This document shows, piece after piece, positions 1 to 8,508 of a DNA stretch of 64,000 bases. The notes beneath the pieces are model-generated. The model made no database searches. It saw only the letters and a program-made list of their open reading frames with translations, and was not told where the DNA came from. How positions within the stretch are numbered: position 1 is the stretch's first letter; each line of letters begins with the position of its first letter. Source of the DNA: Bin87 sp965261195 (GTDB lineage Bacteria; Chloroflexota; Dehalococcoidia; Lucifugimonadales; UBA3495); NCBI GenBank assembly GCA_965261195.1, contig OZ253455.1, positions 3,100,001 through 3,164,000 on the forward strand. Direction: 5' to 3'. The translations under genes and the position numbers were made by a program.

Positions 1-2
1 GG

Positions 3-155
3 GGGGCGCTGGTGGCGGCGTTTGTCATCGGCATTTCGTCAGAGGTGTCCACCCAGTGGATAAATCCAAGCTACAAGCCAGCGGTGGCCTTCGCGATAAT
101 GATCGGTGTGCTGCTGCTCAGGCCCCGCGGCATTTTCGGGGGAGGTCGGGATTGA
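3..155 (+). CDS. LivH-type branched-chain amino acid ABC permease, C-terminal fragment
   Basis: Only the last 50 codons lie in the window, so the gene starts upstream of base 1. The frame ends with a hydrophobic helix followed by LLLRPRGIFGGGRD and a TGA stop; a final membrane helix followed by RPRGIFG is the usual end of LivH/LivM-type permeases. LivM follows 210 bases downstream on the same strand, which fits a liv operon in which two permease subunits form the inner-membrane channel for branched-chain amino acids or related small organic acids. The identity rests on the C-terminal motif and the neighbour; the substrate cannot be told. Confidence 0.75.
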   Translation, partial: GALVAAFVIGISSEVSTQWINPSYKPAVAFAIMIGVLLLRPRGIFGGGRD

Positions 156-199
156 CAGTTACCACGGAGCCCTCACTCATGGGAGACCTTTGCTTAAGC

Positions 200-316
200 T
201 GTCATTGCGAGCGAAGCGTGGCAATCTCGAACCCGAAGTTACGGTCGTCGCTACTAGAACGGGATTGCCGCGTCCCTCGACGAGCTCGGGATGACCGTGC
301 GCTCCTTGCAATGACA
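200..316. repeat. Dispersed palindromic intergenic element, copy 1 of 3
   Basis: The element opens with TGTCATTGCGAGCG, contains GGCAATCTCG and a mirrored GGGATTGCC, and closes with GCAATGACA, so its ends are inverted. Related copies lie at 34013-34121 and 54411-54547, always between genes. It sits between the two liv permease genes and would be transcribed with them. Short elements of this kind are common in environmental bacterial genomes. No coding frame is convincing in this interval. Confidence 0.75.
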
Positions 317-365
317 AAGTTTTGCAAAACTTTCCGCGGGCAACCTCACTCGGTCCGATGATGTC

Positions 366-1349
366 ATGGAAATAATCGGTATGCTCAACTACGGCGTGGG
401 TTTCGCCATCATGGCGGGGATTTACGCGATATTCTCACTGGGCCTGAACGTTCACTGGGGTTTCACCGGACTGTTCAATATCGGCATTGCCGGGTTTTTT
501 GCACTGGGAGCGTACACGTCGGCGTTGATGACTACCCAGCCTCCGGATCCGACCCTGTTTGAAGATTTCAGGTTCGCCGGCAATTGGTCAGGGGTAGGAT
601 TTCTGGACCTGGGATTCGACCTTTGGTTCTTCCTCGGCATCGCAACAGCAGCGGCGGTGTGTGGGTTGATTGCCCTGGCAATTGGCTACATCACGCTGCG
701 CCTGCGCGATGACTACCTGGCCATAGCGACTTTGGGTATCGCCGAAACCGTGCGCCTGTTCTTCCTGAACGAAAAGTGGGTTGCCAATGGCTCCAAAGGT
801 CTGTATCGGATACCGGAATTTCTGGGGGATCTAGTGTCGCCGGAAAACTACGACTACCTGTATCTGGCGGTAGTGTTTGTTACGCTGGCGATTCTGTATC
901 TGGCAGTGCAGCGGGCCGTTCGGTCGCCCTGGGGTAGGGTACTGCGCGCAATACGGGAGGACGAGGTTGCCGCGCAGGCCAGCGGCAAAGACGTGTTCGT
1001 GTTCAAGCTCCAGGCATTTGTACTGGGCGCAGTCATTATGGGTATCGGAGGAGCGCTGTTCGCCCACCACGTCCGGTTCCTTTCGCCTCTGACGTTTGAT
1101 CCGCTATTGGCAACATTCGTGATATGGGCCATGCTCATGGTGGGCGGCTCGGGCAACAACCGGGGCGCAGTGCTGGGAGCCTTCGTGGTTTGGGGGATAT
1201 GGACGGGGACGCAATTTTTGCCGGGGATATTTTCGAACCCCAACCTCCGTTTTTTTATGATTGGGGTGCTCATAATAGCCGTGATCCTGCTGCGTCCCGG
1301 CGGCATACTGGGCGAAGAGCGCCGAGTTGGTCGCAGCGCCGGGTCGTGA
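366..1349 (+). CDS. livM: LivM-type branched-chain amino acid ABC transporter permease
   Basis: This 327-residue protein is almost entirely hydrophobic, with about eight to nine predicted membrane helices. It carries the LRAIREDEVAAQASG segment (about residues 193-207), the cytoplasmic loop that contacts the ATPase in LivH/LivM permeases, and ends in LLRPGGILGEERR, the usual LivM terminus. The length is normal for the family. It would form the transmembrane channel of a high-affinity ABC importer for branched-chain amino acids or related carboxylates together with the LivH-type protein upstream. The ATPase genes are not seen here. A substrate-binding lipoprotein lies convergently downstream and may serve the same transporter. 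The ATG at 366 lacks a strong ribosome site, so the exact start is moderately certain. Confidence 0.9.
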   Translation: MEIIGMLNYGVGFAIMAGIYAIFSLGLNVHWGFTGLFNIGIAGFFALGAYTSALMTTQPPDPTLFEDFRFAGNWSGVGFLDLGFDLWFFLGIATAAAVCGLIALAIGYITLRLRDDYLAIATLGIAETVRLFFLNEKWVANGSKGLYRIPEFLGDLVSPENYDYLYLAVVFVTLAILYLAVQRAVRSPWGRVLRAIREDEVAAQASGKDVFVFKLQAFVLGAVIMGIGGALFAHHVRFLSPLTFDPLLATFVIWAMLMVGGSGNNRGAVLGAFVVWGIWTGTQFLPGIFSNPNLRFFMIGVLIIAVILLRPGGILGEERRVGRSAGS

Positions 1350-1432
1350 GGTGCCGCGATGAAACGCGACGCATGAATGGTAATCTGTCGATCAGAATTG
1401 ATGACTCTTGGTGCACGGTAACGGCGACGGAA

Positions 1433-1459
1433 AAGAGGTGACTCGTCGAGTCGCCTCTT
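1433..1459. terminator. Hairpin between convergent livM and the LivK-like gene
   Basis: Two arms of 13 bases (AAGAGGTGACTCG and its complement with one G-T pair) face each other around a single base, so the working loop is formed by the innermost pairs. It lies 84 bases after livM and 28 bases before the end of the opposite gene. The flanks carry short A/T-rich tails on both sides, so it may work in both directions. Confidence 0.6.
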
Positions 1460-1486
1460 CACTTTATCGGGGTAGAGCGGTGAAGT

Positions 1487-2845
1487 TTACGGCGTCTCGA
1501 ATCGGCCGGTCGATCTGATCTCACCGTCCTCAACCTTCCAGATTTCGATGGGACCGACCACGTCGCCGTTCTCATCGAAATCCACCGAGCCGGCGGCGCC
1601 CTGGTAGTTTATGTCCTCCCCGGCGGTAATTAGCGCCAGGGCGCGAGCGATGCCCGCCACACCGGGGCCGACCTCTTCGCCGGGCGCATTGGAAATGGAA
1701 CGCACCGCGTCCCGGATGGCCGTGGAGTCGGTGGTGCTGCCAGCTTTTGCTGCGGCCAGGGCAATCAGCACCACCGCGTCGTAGGTCTCGGCGGTGAAGG
1801 GATGCTGCGGTTCGCCAGCGCCAAACGAGTCGGCGTAGGATTGATTGAACGTAGCCAGCGCATCCGTCAGGGGCGAACCCTGGGCAGTGCCGAATGTGCC
1901 GTCGAGCACGTCCCAACCGACTACTTCCATCATCTCCGGCGCTTTGGTGGCGTCGACAAACAGGAAGGTGTCAGAATAACCGCCCTCAATGGACTCCCTG
2001 AGGTAGATTTCGGCCTGACCGGGATAACTGATGGCAACCAGCACGTCGGGGTCGCCCTCGGTGGCCCTGGTCAGCTCTGACGCGAAAGTGGGCTGGCTGT
2101 CCTCGTGAGGGACTTTGCCGGTAATTCTGCCGCCCAATTCGGTGAACGTGGCCTCGAACTGGTTGGCAAGGCCCTCACCATAGGCGTTGTTGATGTACAT
2201 GATGGCGGCAGTCCCATATCCTTGCTCGTTGGCCAGCCGACCCAGCACGATACCCTGGGCCGAGTCCGAAGGTGTGGTGCGGAACAGATAATCATCGTCT
2301 TCCAGCACCGTAATGGCGGGCGATGTGGACGCCCCGGTTACCTGTAGTATCTTTTTCGGGACAGTAACCGACTGGGCCACCGGAATGGTTACGCCGCTGG
2401 CCAGCGCCCCAACGATTGCCACCGCGTTTTCAACGTCAATCAGCGCACGGGCGGCATCAACGCCCTGCACCGGATTCACCGCGGTATCGCGGCTGATGAT
2501 GACCACCGGCGCGCCCTGGATGCCGCCGGCCCGGTTGACGTGGTCGGCCGCCAGCGCAGCCGCGTTACGGTGCGTCGGCCCGAAGTACGACAACGAACCC
2601 GTAAACACGTTCAGATGTCCCAGGATCAACGGATCCAATGCCTGCATGGGCACTTCCACCGTGGTCTCCACGGTCTCGGTGACGATTTTCTCTACCTCTA
2701 CTTCGACGGTCGTCGGTACTTCCTGGGTAACGATCTGGGTGACCGTCACTTCCCTGACTTCCGGCTCCGGGGGGGTACAAGCCAATGCAAGCACGGCCAC
2801 TACAGCCACCAGGAGTGAAACAACCAATCCAGTCCTCAAATTCAT
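1487..2845 (-). CDS. LivK-like extracellular substrate-binding lipoprotein
   Basis: The protein of 452 residues is a type I periplasmic binding protein of the branched-chain amino acid / amide family. A signal peptide ends in a lipobox with the acylated cysteine at about residue 23 (VLALAC), and then a Val/Thr/Glu-rich linker of about 40 residues leads to the ligand-binding fold (LILGHLNVFTGSLSYFG, about residue 70 on). Linkers of this style are typical of Chloroflexota lipoproteins. The start at 2845 is chosen because GGAGGGG lies nine bases upstream and the signal peptide begins directly; a longer frame to 2893 has neither. It is convergent with livM and probably feeds the same or a similar ABC importer. 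The ligand is unknown. Confidence 0.9.
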   Translation of the reverse strand: MNLRTGLVVSLLVAVVAVLALACTPPEPEVREVTVTQIVTQEVPTTVEVEVEKIVTETVETTVEVPMQALDPLILGHLNVFTGSLSYFGPTHRNAAALAADHVNRAGGIQGAPVVIISRDTAVNPVQGVDAARALIDVENAVAIVGALASGVTIPVAQSVTVPKKILQVTGASTSPAITVLEDDDYLFRTTPSDSAQGIVLGRLANEQGYGTAAIMYINNAYGEGLANQFEATFTELGGRITGKVPHEDSQPTFASELTRATEGDPDVLVAISYPGQAEIYLRESIEGGYSDTFLFVDATKAPEMMEVVGWDVLDGTFGTAQGSPLTDALATFNQSYADSFGAGEPQHPFTAETYDAVVLIALAAAKAGSTTDSTAIRDAVRSISNAPGEEVGPGVAGIARALALITAGEDINYQGAAGSVDFDENGDVVGPIEIWKVEDGEIRSTGRFETP

Positions 2846-2909
2846 AAGTGAATTCCCCTCCAAACTACCGGCCATCCCATTGGTCAAATGCAACGGCCTG
2901 TGATGTCAT

Positions 2910-2939
2910 GCGGCGCATTATATTGCGGCGTATTATATT
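2910..2939 (-). promoter_or_regulatory. Tandem 15 bp repeat with two TATAAT-like boxes
   Basis: Two copies of a 15-base unit, differing at one base, lie head to tail (2910-2924 and 2925-2939). Read on the minus strand, each contains an AATATAAT box. The repeat is about 65-95 bases upstream of the binding-protein start, so it is a good candidate promoter with duplicated -10 elements, or an operator. Confidence 0.45.
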
Positions 2940-2974
2940 AATGTACCGTTAACCCGCGAATTCAGCAGCCGGCA

Positions 2975-4006
2975 TCACCGCGTCGCGGCCAGCGCTACCC
3001 CGCTGAAGTAACGCTGAACAACCCGGTCTACAAAGTTCTGGCCCATCACCTTGTAACCCTCGGCGTTGGGATGCAGGTCGTCCGGCAGCAGGTGCGCCAG
3101 GTCGGGGCCGAACAGGTCCAGCCCGTCCACGTAGTGCAGGTTCCCGTCGCCCCGACCCTGCATGGCATCCACCGCCTCAGCGACCTCGACGCGCATCTGC
3201 GTGAGCGTGAACTCGGCGGCGTTGGGCGTGGTCTCCCGCGGCGGCGAGAAGATTGGTGAGATGACCACCAGCGGCGTGTCGGGATGCTTCTCCCGCACAA
3301 TATGGACAAACCCGATGACGGCCGGCCGGAACGTGCGGATGTTCATGCTCGCCGCGTTGTGAACGTTGATGCCAACCTTCATCGAGATGTAATCGGCCGG
3401 CAAGTCCCGAATCATGCGGGCCACCATAGGCTCCAGGTGGCAACCGCCGCCGTATCCCAGGCAAGTCAGGTTCAGGTCGCTTTGCCGTGCCGCAATAGCC
3501 GGCCAGGTTTGGCTGGGGCTGGCCGCGGTGCGACAGTGGGTAATGGAACTGCCGTAGGTTACCCATTTGGGCCGCGCATCCTCATATCTTGCAATGGCGG
3601 CGCCATCTGATAGATCCAGGCTGCTCAGCCGAAATTCGCCGTGCTGCGGCAGCCACAGCTCGACCAGTTTCGTGCCTCCCGGCAGGTCGTCGAAACGGAA
3701 ACCGTCCCGCCCGTCCAGGGGCGCTGAACCAAAGAACTCGCCATCGCAATATAGGTCTATCGGGCTACCCGGGTCGGGATCGCCGACCCAAGGCTGCACC
3801 GACCCGGCCACGAGTTCGGTGTCGCTGTGGAACGAAATTCGCACTCCGGCCGGCATCGCGGCCCGGTCGCGCAGCGCATCGGGAGGGAACAGCGCCAACT
3901 CCTCGTAGGGCAGACGCCAGGGCATTGTCCATTCAGCGGTGCGGTTGAATGAAATGGCCCCCTGCCAGTTCAGGTTGGGGTGGTCAGGTCGGATGGTCTG
4001 AGGCAT
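2975..4006 (-). CDS. SGNH/GDSL-family hydrolase
   Basis: This protein of 343 residues has the SGNH hydrolase signatures in order: TYGSSIT with the nucleophilic Ser at about residue 152, a KVGINVHN segment in the place of the block with the oxyanion Asn, and DDLHPNAEGY at about residue 310 carrying the catalytic Asp-His pair. The first 140 residues look like the beta-sandwich domain that precedes the catalytic part in carbohydrate esterase-like SGNH proteins. It probably deacylates an ester, perhaps a sugar or polysaccharide ester; the substrate is unknown. The start at 4006 follows GGAGGG with good spacing, and a longer frame to 4108 has no such support. There is no signal peptide. It stands alone, divergent from the GMC oxidoreductase. 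Confidence 0.85.
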   Translation of the reverse strand: MPQTIRPDHPNLNWQGAISFNRTAEWTMPWRLPYEELALFPPDALRDRAAMPAGVRISFHSDTELVAGSVQPWVGDPDPGSPIDLYCDGEFFGSAPLDGRDGFRFDDLPGGTKLVELWLPQHGEFRLSSLDLSDGAAIARYEDARPKWVTYGSSITHCRTAASPSQTWPAIAARQSDLNLTCLGYGGGCHLEPMVARMIRDLPADYISMKVGINVHNAASMNIRTFRPAVIGFVHIVREKHPDTPLVVISPIFSPPRETTPNAAEFTLTQMRVEVAEAVDAMQGRGDGNLHYVDGLDLFGPDLAHLLPDDLHPNAEGYKVMGQNFVDRVVQRYFSGVALAATR

Positions 4007-4155
4007 ATTGCCCTCCTGATGTGGTCGCTTGATGTCCTCGCCACCAGTGTAACGCCTGGGCCAACCTGCCGGCGCCGAGCCGATTGGGATGATATGCCGA
4101 GTTTGCACTACGCTAAACCGGATTGTATAACCTATTTATCCCATACCCTCGTAAC

Positions 4156-4268
4156 GTAACTGTTCAGACTTGAGGGGATCTTCGGCTTTTCCGACTGGTT
4201 GTGGACGGGTGGCCAAGTACGGAATTTGCTTTGCAAGCCGACCCGTCCCCTCAAACGTGAACAGTTAC
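4156..4268. mobile_element. IS66-type MITE, 113 bp, with 8 bp target duplication
   Basis: The ends are inverted repeats of 22 bases with 19 matches, starting GTAACTGTTCA and continuing to TTGAGGGG. The same ends bound the full IS66 copy at 43008-44459. The 8-mer CTCGTAAC is present directly before (4148-4155) and after (4269-4276), the target duplication size of IS66 elements. It has no transposase and is homologous along its whole length to 44468-44581 in inverted orientation. It sits upstream of the GMC oxidoreductase and could affect its expression. Confidence 0.88.
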
Positions 4269-4393
4269 CTCGTAACAACTCGCTGGAAATGTCCGCATTC
4301 TTCCAGTATGATTGCGTAAATGAGACCAACCCCTCGACCAACTGTAATCACGTCGGCGCATTGCCTGACGATCCTGGGGAAAGGAGAAAGGTT

Positions 4394-5941
4394 TTGAAGT
4401 ACGACGCTATTGTCATCGGCGCCGGCTCAGCCGGTTCCATCGTTGCGACACGACTCAGCGAAGATCCCAACCGGTCGGTGCTCTTGCTGGAAGCGGGCCC
4501 TGATTACCCGGATTTTGAACGACTCCCTGATGAGGTGAAGTTCGGTTACGCCACTACCACCGACGTGATGACCAGTGATCACAACTGGCAGTTCACCGGG
4601 TGTGGCACCGCAAAGAATCCTGAAATCATGGTGCCCCGGGGCCGGGTAACCGGCGGTTCCAGCGCCATCAACGGCCAGATGTTCTTGCGCGGCGTTCCAG
4701 AGGATTACGACGGATGGGCCGCCATGGGCAACGACGAGTGGAGCTTCCAGAACCTGCTGGGCTGCTTCCGACGCCTGGAAACCGACACCGACTTCAACGA
4801 TGACTTCCACGGTACGGACGGGCCTATCATCGCCCGCCGCTTCAAACGAGAGGAATGGCTGCCGGCCCAGCACGCGTTTTACAACGCCTGCAAAGCCTAC
4901 GGATTCCAGGATAGCCCAGACCATAACAGCCCCGACGCTTCCGGCGTCGGGCCGACCCCCTATAACAATCCCAACGGCATCCGTTGGAGCACCGCCCTGG
5001 GCTACCTTGACCCGGCGCGTAATCGCCTGAACCTGACCATCCGCCCCAACTGCACCGTGCATCGGGTGCTGTTCGACGGCAGCCGGGCGATTGGCGCGGT
5101 GGTGGAAAGCGGTGGCGAGGTGTTCACTGTGGAGGGCGAACAGATTATCCTCAGCGGGGGAGCAATCGCATCGCCCCAGTTGCTCATGCTGTCCGGCGTC
5201 GGCCCCGCCGACCACCTGCGGAGTCTGGGCATCCCCGTAGTGCATGACTCGCCCGGCGTGGGTCAGAACCTGCGGGACCATCCCATCGTCCCAATAACCT
5301 GGCGCACCAAACCCGGTTTCGATCTCGACGGTCTGGCCCCGCGTAGCCAGCTCTGCCTGCGCTACACCGCGGAGGGTTCGCACCTGCGCAACGACATGAT
5401 TATGATTTTCTCCTCCTTTGCCACCGCGCAGGTTATCCTCGGCGGCAACCGGATGGAGCCGCTGGGGATACGCGCCTCGGTTTCCATCTACCTGGCCGTT
5501 GGCGCCGGCGAGTTGCGGCTCCAGTCCACCGATCCCAACCAGCAGCCGTACTTGAACTACAACTACTTGCAGGAAGAATTCGACCGCAAGCGTCTCCGCG
5601 ATGGCGTCAGAATCGCGGTCTCGCTGGGTGAGCACGGGGACTTCAGCGACATCGTGGCCGAGCGCACCGAGCCGCTGGACTCCGACCTGGCCTCAGACGA
5701 TGCGCTGGATGACTGGCTGCTGGGCATTGTCTCCACCGCCCAGCACATTTCCTGCACCTGCAAGATGGGTCCATCATCCGACCCCATGTCCGTCGTCGAC
5801 CAGTATGGCAAGGTTCACGGGCTGGAAAACATCCGTGTGGTTGACGCCTCCATCATGCCCGACTGCATACGGGCCAACACCAACGTAACCACCATGATGA
5901 TTGGCGAGCGCGTCTCCGAGTTCATGTTGAGCGGAAAGTGA
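4394..5941 (+). CDS. GMC-family FAD-dependent oxidoreductase (choline dehydrogenase-like)
   Basis: The protein has 515 residues from a TTG start that follows AGGAG by seven bases; upstream ATG codons would place the MITE inside the gene and are unlikely. The N-terminal FAD-binding motif GAGSAG (residues 9-14) and the second GMC signature around GGSSAINGQ (about residue 90) are clear. The C-terminal part has the active-site His in AQHISCTC (about residue 451) and the second catalytic position, here Asn in NTNVTT (about residue 495). The family oxidises alcohols with FAD; choline, glucose or aryl alcohols are possible, and the substrate is unknown. It precedes the DUF1800/NHL/DUF1501 genes by 48 bases and may be co-transcribed. 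Confidence 0.92.
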   Translation: MKYDAIVIGAGSAGSIVATRLSEDPNRSVLLLEAGPDYPDFERLPDEVKFGYATTTDVMTSDHNWQFTGCGTAKNPEIMVPRGRVTGGSSAINGQMFLRGVPEDYDGWAAMGNDEWSFQNLLGCFRRLETDTDFNDDFHGTDGPIIARRFKREEWLPAQHAFYNACKAYGFQDSPDHNSPDASGVGPTPYNNPNGIRWSTALGYLDPARNRLNLTIRPNCTVHRVLFDGSRAIGAVVESGGEVFTVEGEQIILSGGAIASPQLLMLSGVGPADHLRSLGIPVVHDSPGVGQNLRDHPIVPITWRTKPGFDLDGLAPRSQLCLRYTAEGSHLRNDMIMIFSSFATAQVILGGNRMEPLGIRASVSIYLAVGAGELRLQSTDPNQQPYLNYNYLQEEFDRKRLRDGVRIAVSLGEHGDFSDIVAERTEPLDSDLASDDALDDWLLGIVSTAQHISCTCKMGPSSDPMSVVDQYGKVHGLENIRVVDASIMPDCIRANTNVTTMMIGERVSEFMLSGK

Positions 5942-5989
5942 TGCGCGCCGCCGAGTTATCGTCTGCTACCCACTGGGAGGGTGTAAATC

Positions 5990-7414
5990 ATGCCTAACCG
6001 TGAAATCGAACAGATTGCCCATCTGATGCGTCGGGCCGGCTTCGGCGCCACCCGCGAACAGCTGGACGTCTACGCTGCCCAGGGCTACGAAACCACCGTC
6101 GAGCAGCTCCTCGACCAGACCCATGAGCGCCGGATGGGCGATGACCTCATCCGCCGCTTCCATCCGGAACTGTCCGGCATGATGGGCACCCTGGGCTCCG
6201 GCGAAAACTGGCTCTACCGCATGGCCACCACCACCACGCCGCTGCGCGAAAAGGTGGCCCTCTTCTGGCACGGCATCTTCGCCACCGGCTACCCCAAGGT
6301 AATCCACGGCAAGGCCCTGTCCGATCAGGTCCGTATGTTCCGCTACCGGGGCATGGGCAACTTCCGCGACCTGTTGGTGGAACTCTCCCAGGACCCGGCC
6401 ATGATTATCTGGCTGGACAACCAGGATAACCACAAGGACGCCATCAACGAGAACTACGGTCGGGAACTGCTCGAGCTCTTCTCCATGGGCGTGGGCAACT
6501 ACTCCGAGCAGGACGTTCAGCAGTGCGCCCGCGCCTTCACCGGCTGGACCCTGGGCAACCGGGAGTACATGGAATTACGCTCCATGCGTGACTCCGACTG
6601 GCCCTATGGCCGAATCTCATGGCACTTCGAGTTCCAGCCCGAAGACCACGACGACGGCGAGAAGGAATTCCTCGGCAAACGGGGCAACTTCAACGGCGAT
6701 GACATCGTTGACATCATCTGCCAGAACGAAGCCACCGCTCGCTTCATCTCTCGCCATCTGTACAGCTTCTTCGTGGCCGACGAGCCGCCCGTCCCTGAGT
6801 GGCCCTACACCGAACCTGACGACCCGGTGGCGATTGATCTGCTGACCCAGGCTTACTTCGACAGCGGTTACAACATCACCGCCATGCTGCGGGTGCTGTT
6901 CAACTCCGACTTCTTCCGCGCCGAATCCAACTGGTACCGGAAGGTCAAGAGCCCGGTGGAACTGGTTGCCGGCGTACTCCGCCTCACCGGCGAATTCGAC
7001 CGGCCCCGCAAGCAAATCCTCGAGCGCTATCAGCAGGCCGTCTTCATGGGCCAGTTCCTCAACAACCCGCCCAGCGTGGAAGGCTGGCACCAGGGCACCG
7101 ACTGGATTGACACCGGCTCACTGGTGGAACGCATCAATTTCGCCTCCCAGCAGTTGGGCGACACCGCCAAACCGGGCGTGCAAACCATCATCGACCGCAT
7201 CGCCGACACCAACCCCGCCGGCGTGTCTCCCGAAGTGCTGGTTGACGCCTGCCTGGACCAGGTCGGCGCCATCGCCGTCTCCGAGGACACCCGCCACGAA
7301 CTGGTCGATTTTGCCTCCGTTATCGGCCGCGGCGACTCGCCCACCGCCAGTCGGGAGCGCATCGCCGAGGTTTTACAGATGGTGGCCTCCACCCACGAAT
7401 TCCAGCGGGCCTGA
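5990..7414 (+). CDS. DUF1800 family protein
   Basis: The product of 474 residues opens with the typical DUF1800 sequence (IAHLMRRAGFGAT, about residues 8-20) and contains the family blocks LFWHGIFA, NYGRELLELFSMG (about residues 152-164) and CARAFTGW. The start has GGGAGGG upstream. DUF1800 proteins have no firmly known activity; they are nearly always next to a DUF1501 gene, as here with one gene in between. Many family members carry a secretion signal, but none is visible. It is the first gene of a three-gene set with short gaps (40 and 25 bases), all with good ribosome sites, ended by the terminator at 9661. The family call is certain, the role is not. Confidence 0.9.
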   Translation: MPNREIEQIAHLMRRAGFGATREQLDVYAAQGYETTVEQLLDQTHERRMGDDLIRRFHPELSGMMGTLGSGENWLYRMATTTTPLREKVALFWHGIFATGYPKVIHGKALSDQVRMFRYRGMGNFRDLLVELSQDPAMIIWLDNQDNHKDAINENYGRELLELFSMGVGNYSEQDVQQCARAFTGWTLGNREYMELRSMRDSDWPYGRISWHFEFQPEDHDDGEKEFLGKRGNFNGDDIVDIICQNEATARFISRHLYSFFVADEPPVPEWPYTEPDDPVAIDLLTQAYFDSGYNITAMLRVLFNSDFFRAESNWYRKVKSPVELVAGVLRLTGEFDRPRKQILERYQQAVFMGQFLNNPPSVEGWHQGTDWIDTGSLVERINFASQQLGDTAKPGVQTIIDRIADTNPAGVSPEVLVDACLDQVGAIAVSEDTRHELVDFASVIGRGDSPTASRERIAEVLQMVASTHEFQRA

Positions 7415-7454
7415 CCCAACCGGTAGTATCACCGCCGCCAGTTGAGGAAACAAT

Positions 7455-8483
7455 ATGACCACCACCCAGAACATACCCGAACTCAAAACCCTCGAATACG
7501 CCCTGACCCTGGGCATGACCACCATGGAGGGCCGGGGGTTCTACTACCCAATGGACACCGCCATCGCCGATGATGGCCGCATATACGTCGCCAACCGGTC
7601 GCTGGAAAACGTTACTCGCGGCGTGCGCGTAACCATGTGCGACATCGACAGCGATTACTTCGGCACCTTCGGACCTTACGGCGAGTCGCCCGGCCAGTTC
7701 GTCTGGCCTTCCGCGTGCACCCTGGACAGCCAGGGCCGGGTCTACGTCAGCGACGAGTACAGCAACCGCATCTCGGTTTTCGACCGGGACGGCCAGCTCC
7801 TCTCCACCTGGGGCGCCGCCGGCCCGGAGGCCGGCCAGTTCGACACTCCGTCCGGCCTCGCCTTCGACTCGCAGGACAACCTGTTTATCGCCGATACCTA
7901 CAACCATCGGGTGCAGAAGTTCACTCCCGATGGCCGCTTCCTGGTCGGTTTCGGCAGCCACGGCAACGACGCCGGCCGGTTCAACCTCCCCTGGGGCTTG
8001 GCCATCGACCGCAACGATGACGTCTACGTGGCCGACTGGGGCAATGACCGTATCCAGAAATTCTCGGCTGACGGACAGTTCATGGCCGCTTACGGCACGT
8101 CGGGTCGCGGCGACGGCGAATTCCACCGTCCTTCCGGCGTGGCCGTCGACGCCGACGGCTACATCTACGTGGCCGATTGGGGCAACGAACGGGTGCAGAT
8201 TCTGAATCCCGACGGCGATTTCGTCCAGAAGTTGCGCGGCGAAGCCACCCTCTCCGCCTGGGCCGCCAACTTCCTGGCCGTCAACGTGGAGGAGGGCGAG
8301 GCTCGCTCCCGCGCCAACCTGGAACCCGAAATCGAGTACTTCCTCGACGACCCCCACGAGGAGTCGTCCCACATCGAAAAATATTTCTGGTCCCCCGTAT
8401 CCGTCAAACTGGACCGGGAGGGCAAACTCTACGTAACCGAAAGCAACCGCCACCGCATCCAGGTCTACAAGCCAGTCGTTTAG
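7455..8483 (+). CDS. NHL-repeat beta-propeller protein
   Basis: The protein of 342 residues consists of about five to six NHL repeats with the recurring pattern P.G.A.D..g.iyVAD..N.RiQ.F (for example about residues 76-106, 123-153, 170-200 and 217-247). This predicts a six-bladed propeller. No signal peptide or membrane helix is seen. Such propellers act as binding platforms or, in some relatives, as lyases or lactonases; no catalytic residues can be assigned. It lies between the DUF1800 and DUF1501 genes with short gaps, so it probably works with them. A segment near residues 265-305 (rich in Glu and Arg) interrupts the repeat pattern. Confidence 0.88.
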   Translation: MTTTQNIPELKTLEYALTLGMTTMEGRGFYYPMDTAIADDGRIYVANRSLENVTRGVRVTMCDIDSDYFGTFGPYGESPGQFVWPSACTLDSQGRVYVSDEYSNRISVFDRDGQLLSTWGAAGPEAGQFDTPSGLAFDSQDNLFIADTYNHRVQKFTPDGRFLVGFGSHGNDAGRFNLPWGLAIDRNDDVYVADWGNDRIQKFSADGQFMAAYGTSGRGDGEFHRPSGVAVDADGYIYVADWGNERVQILNPDGDFVQKLRGEATLSAWAANFLAVNVEEGEARSRANLEPEIEYFLDDPHEESSHIEKYFWSPVSVKLDREGKLYVTESNRHRIQVYKPVV

Positions 8484-8508
8484 TCAGCCGCTCAGGAGGA
8501 TAGACCCC

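Noticed and set aside
4427..5635. Minus-strand open frame of about 400 codons opposite the GMC oxidoreductase
   Set aside because: It has no family features and is explained by codon bias of the oxidoreductase on the other strand.
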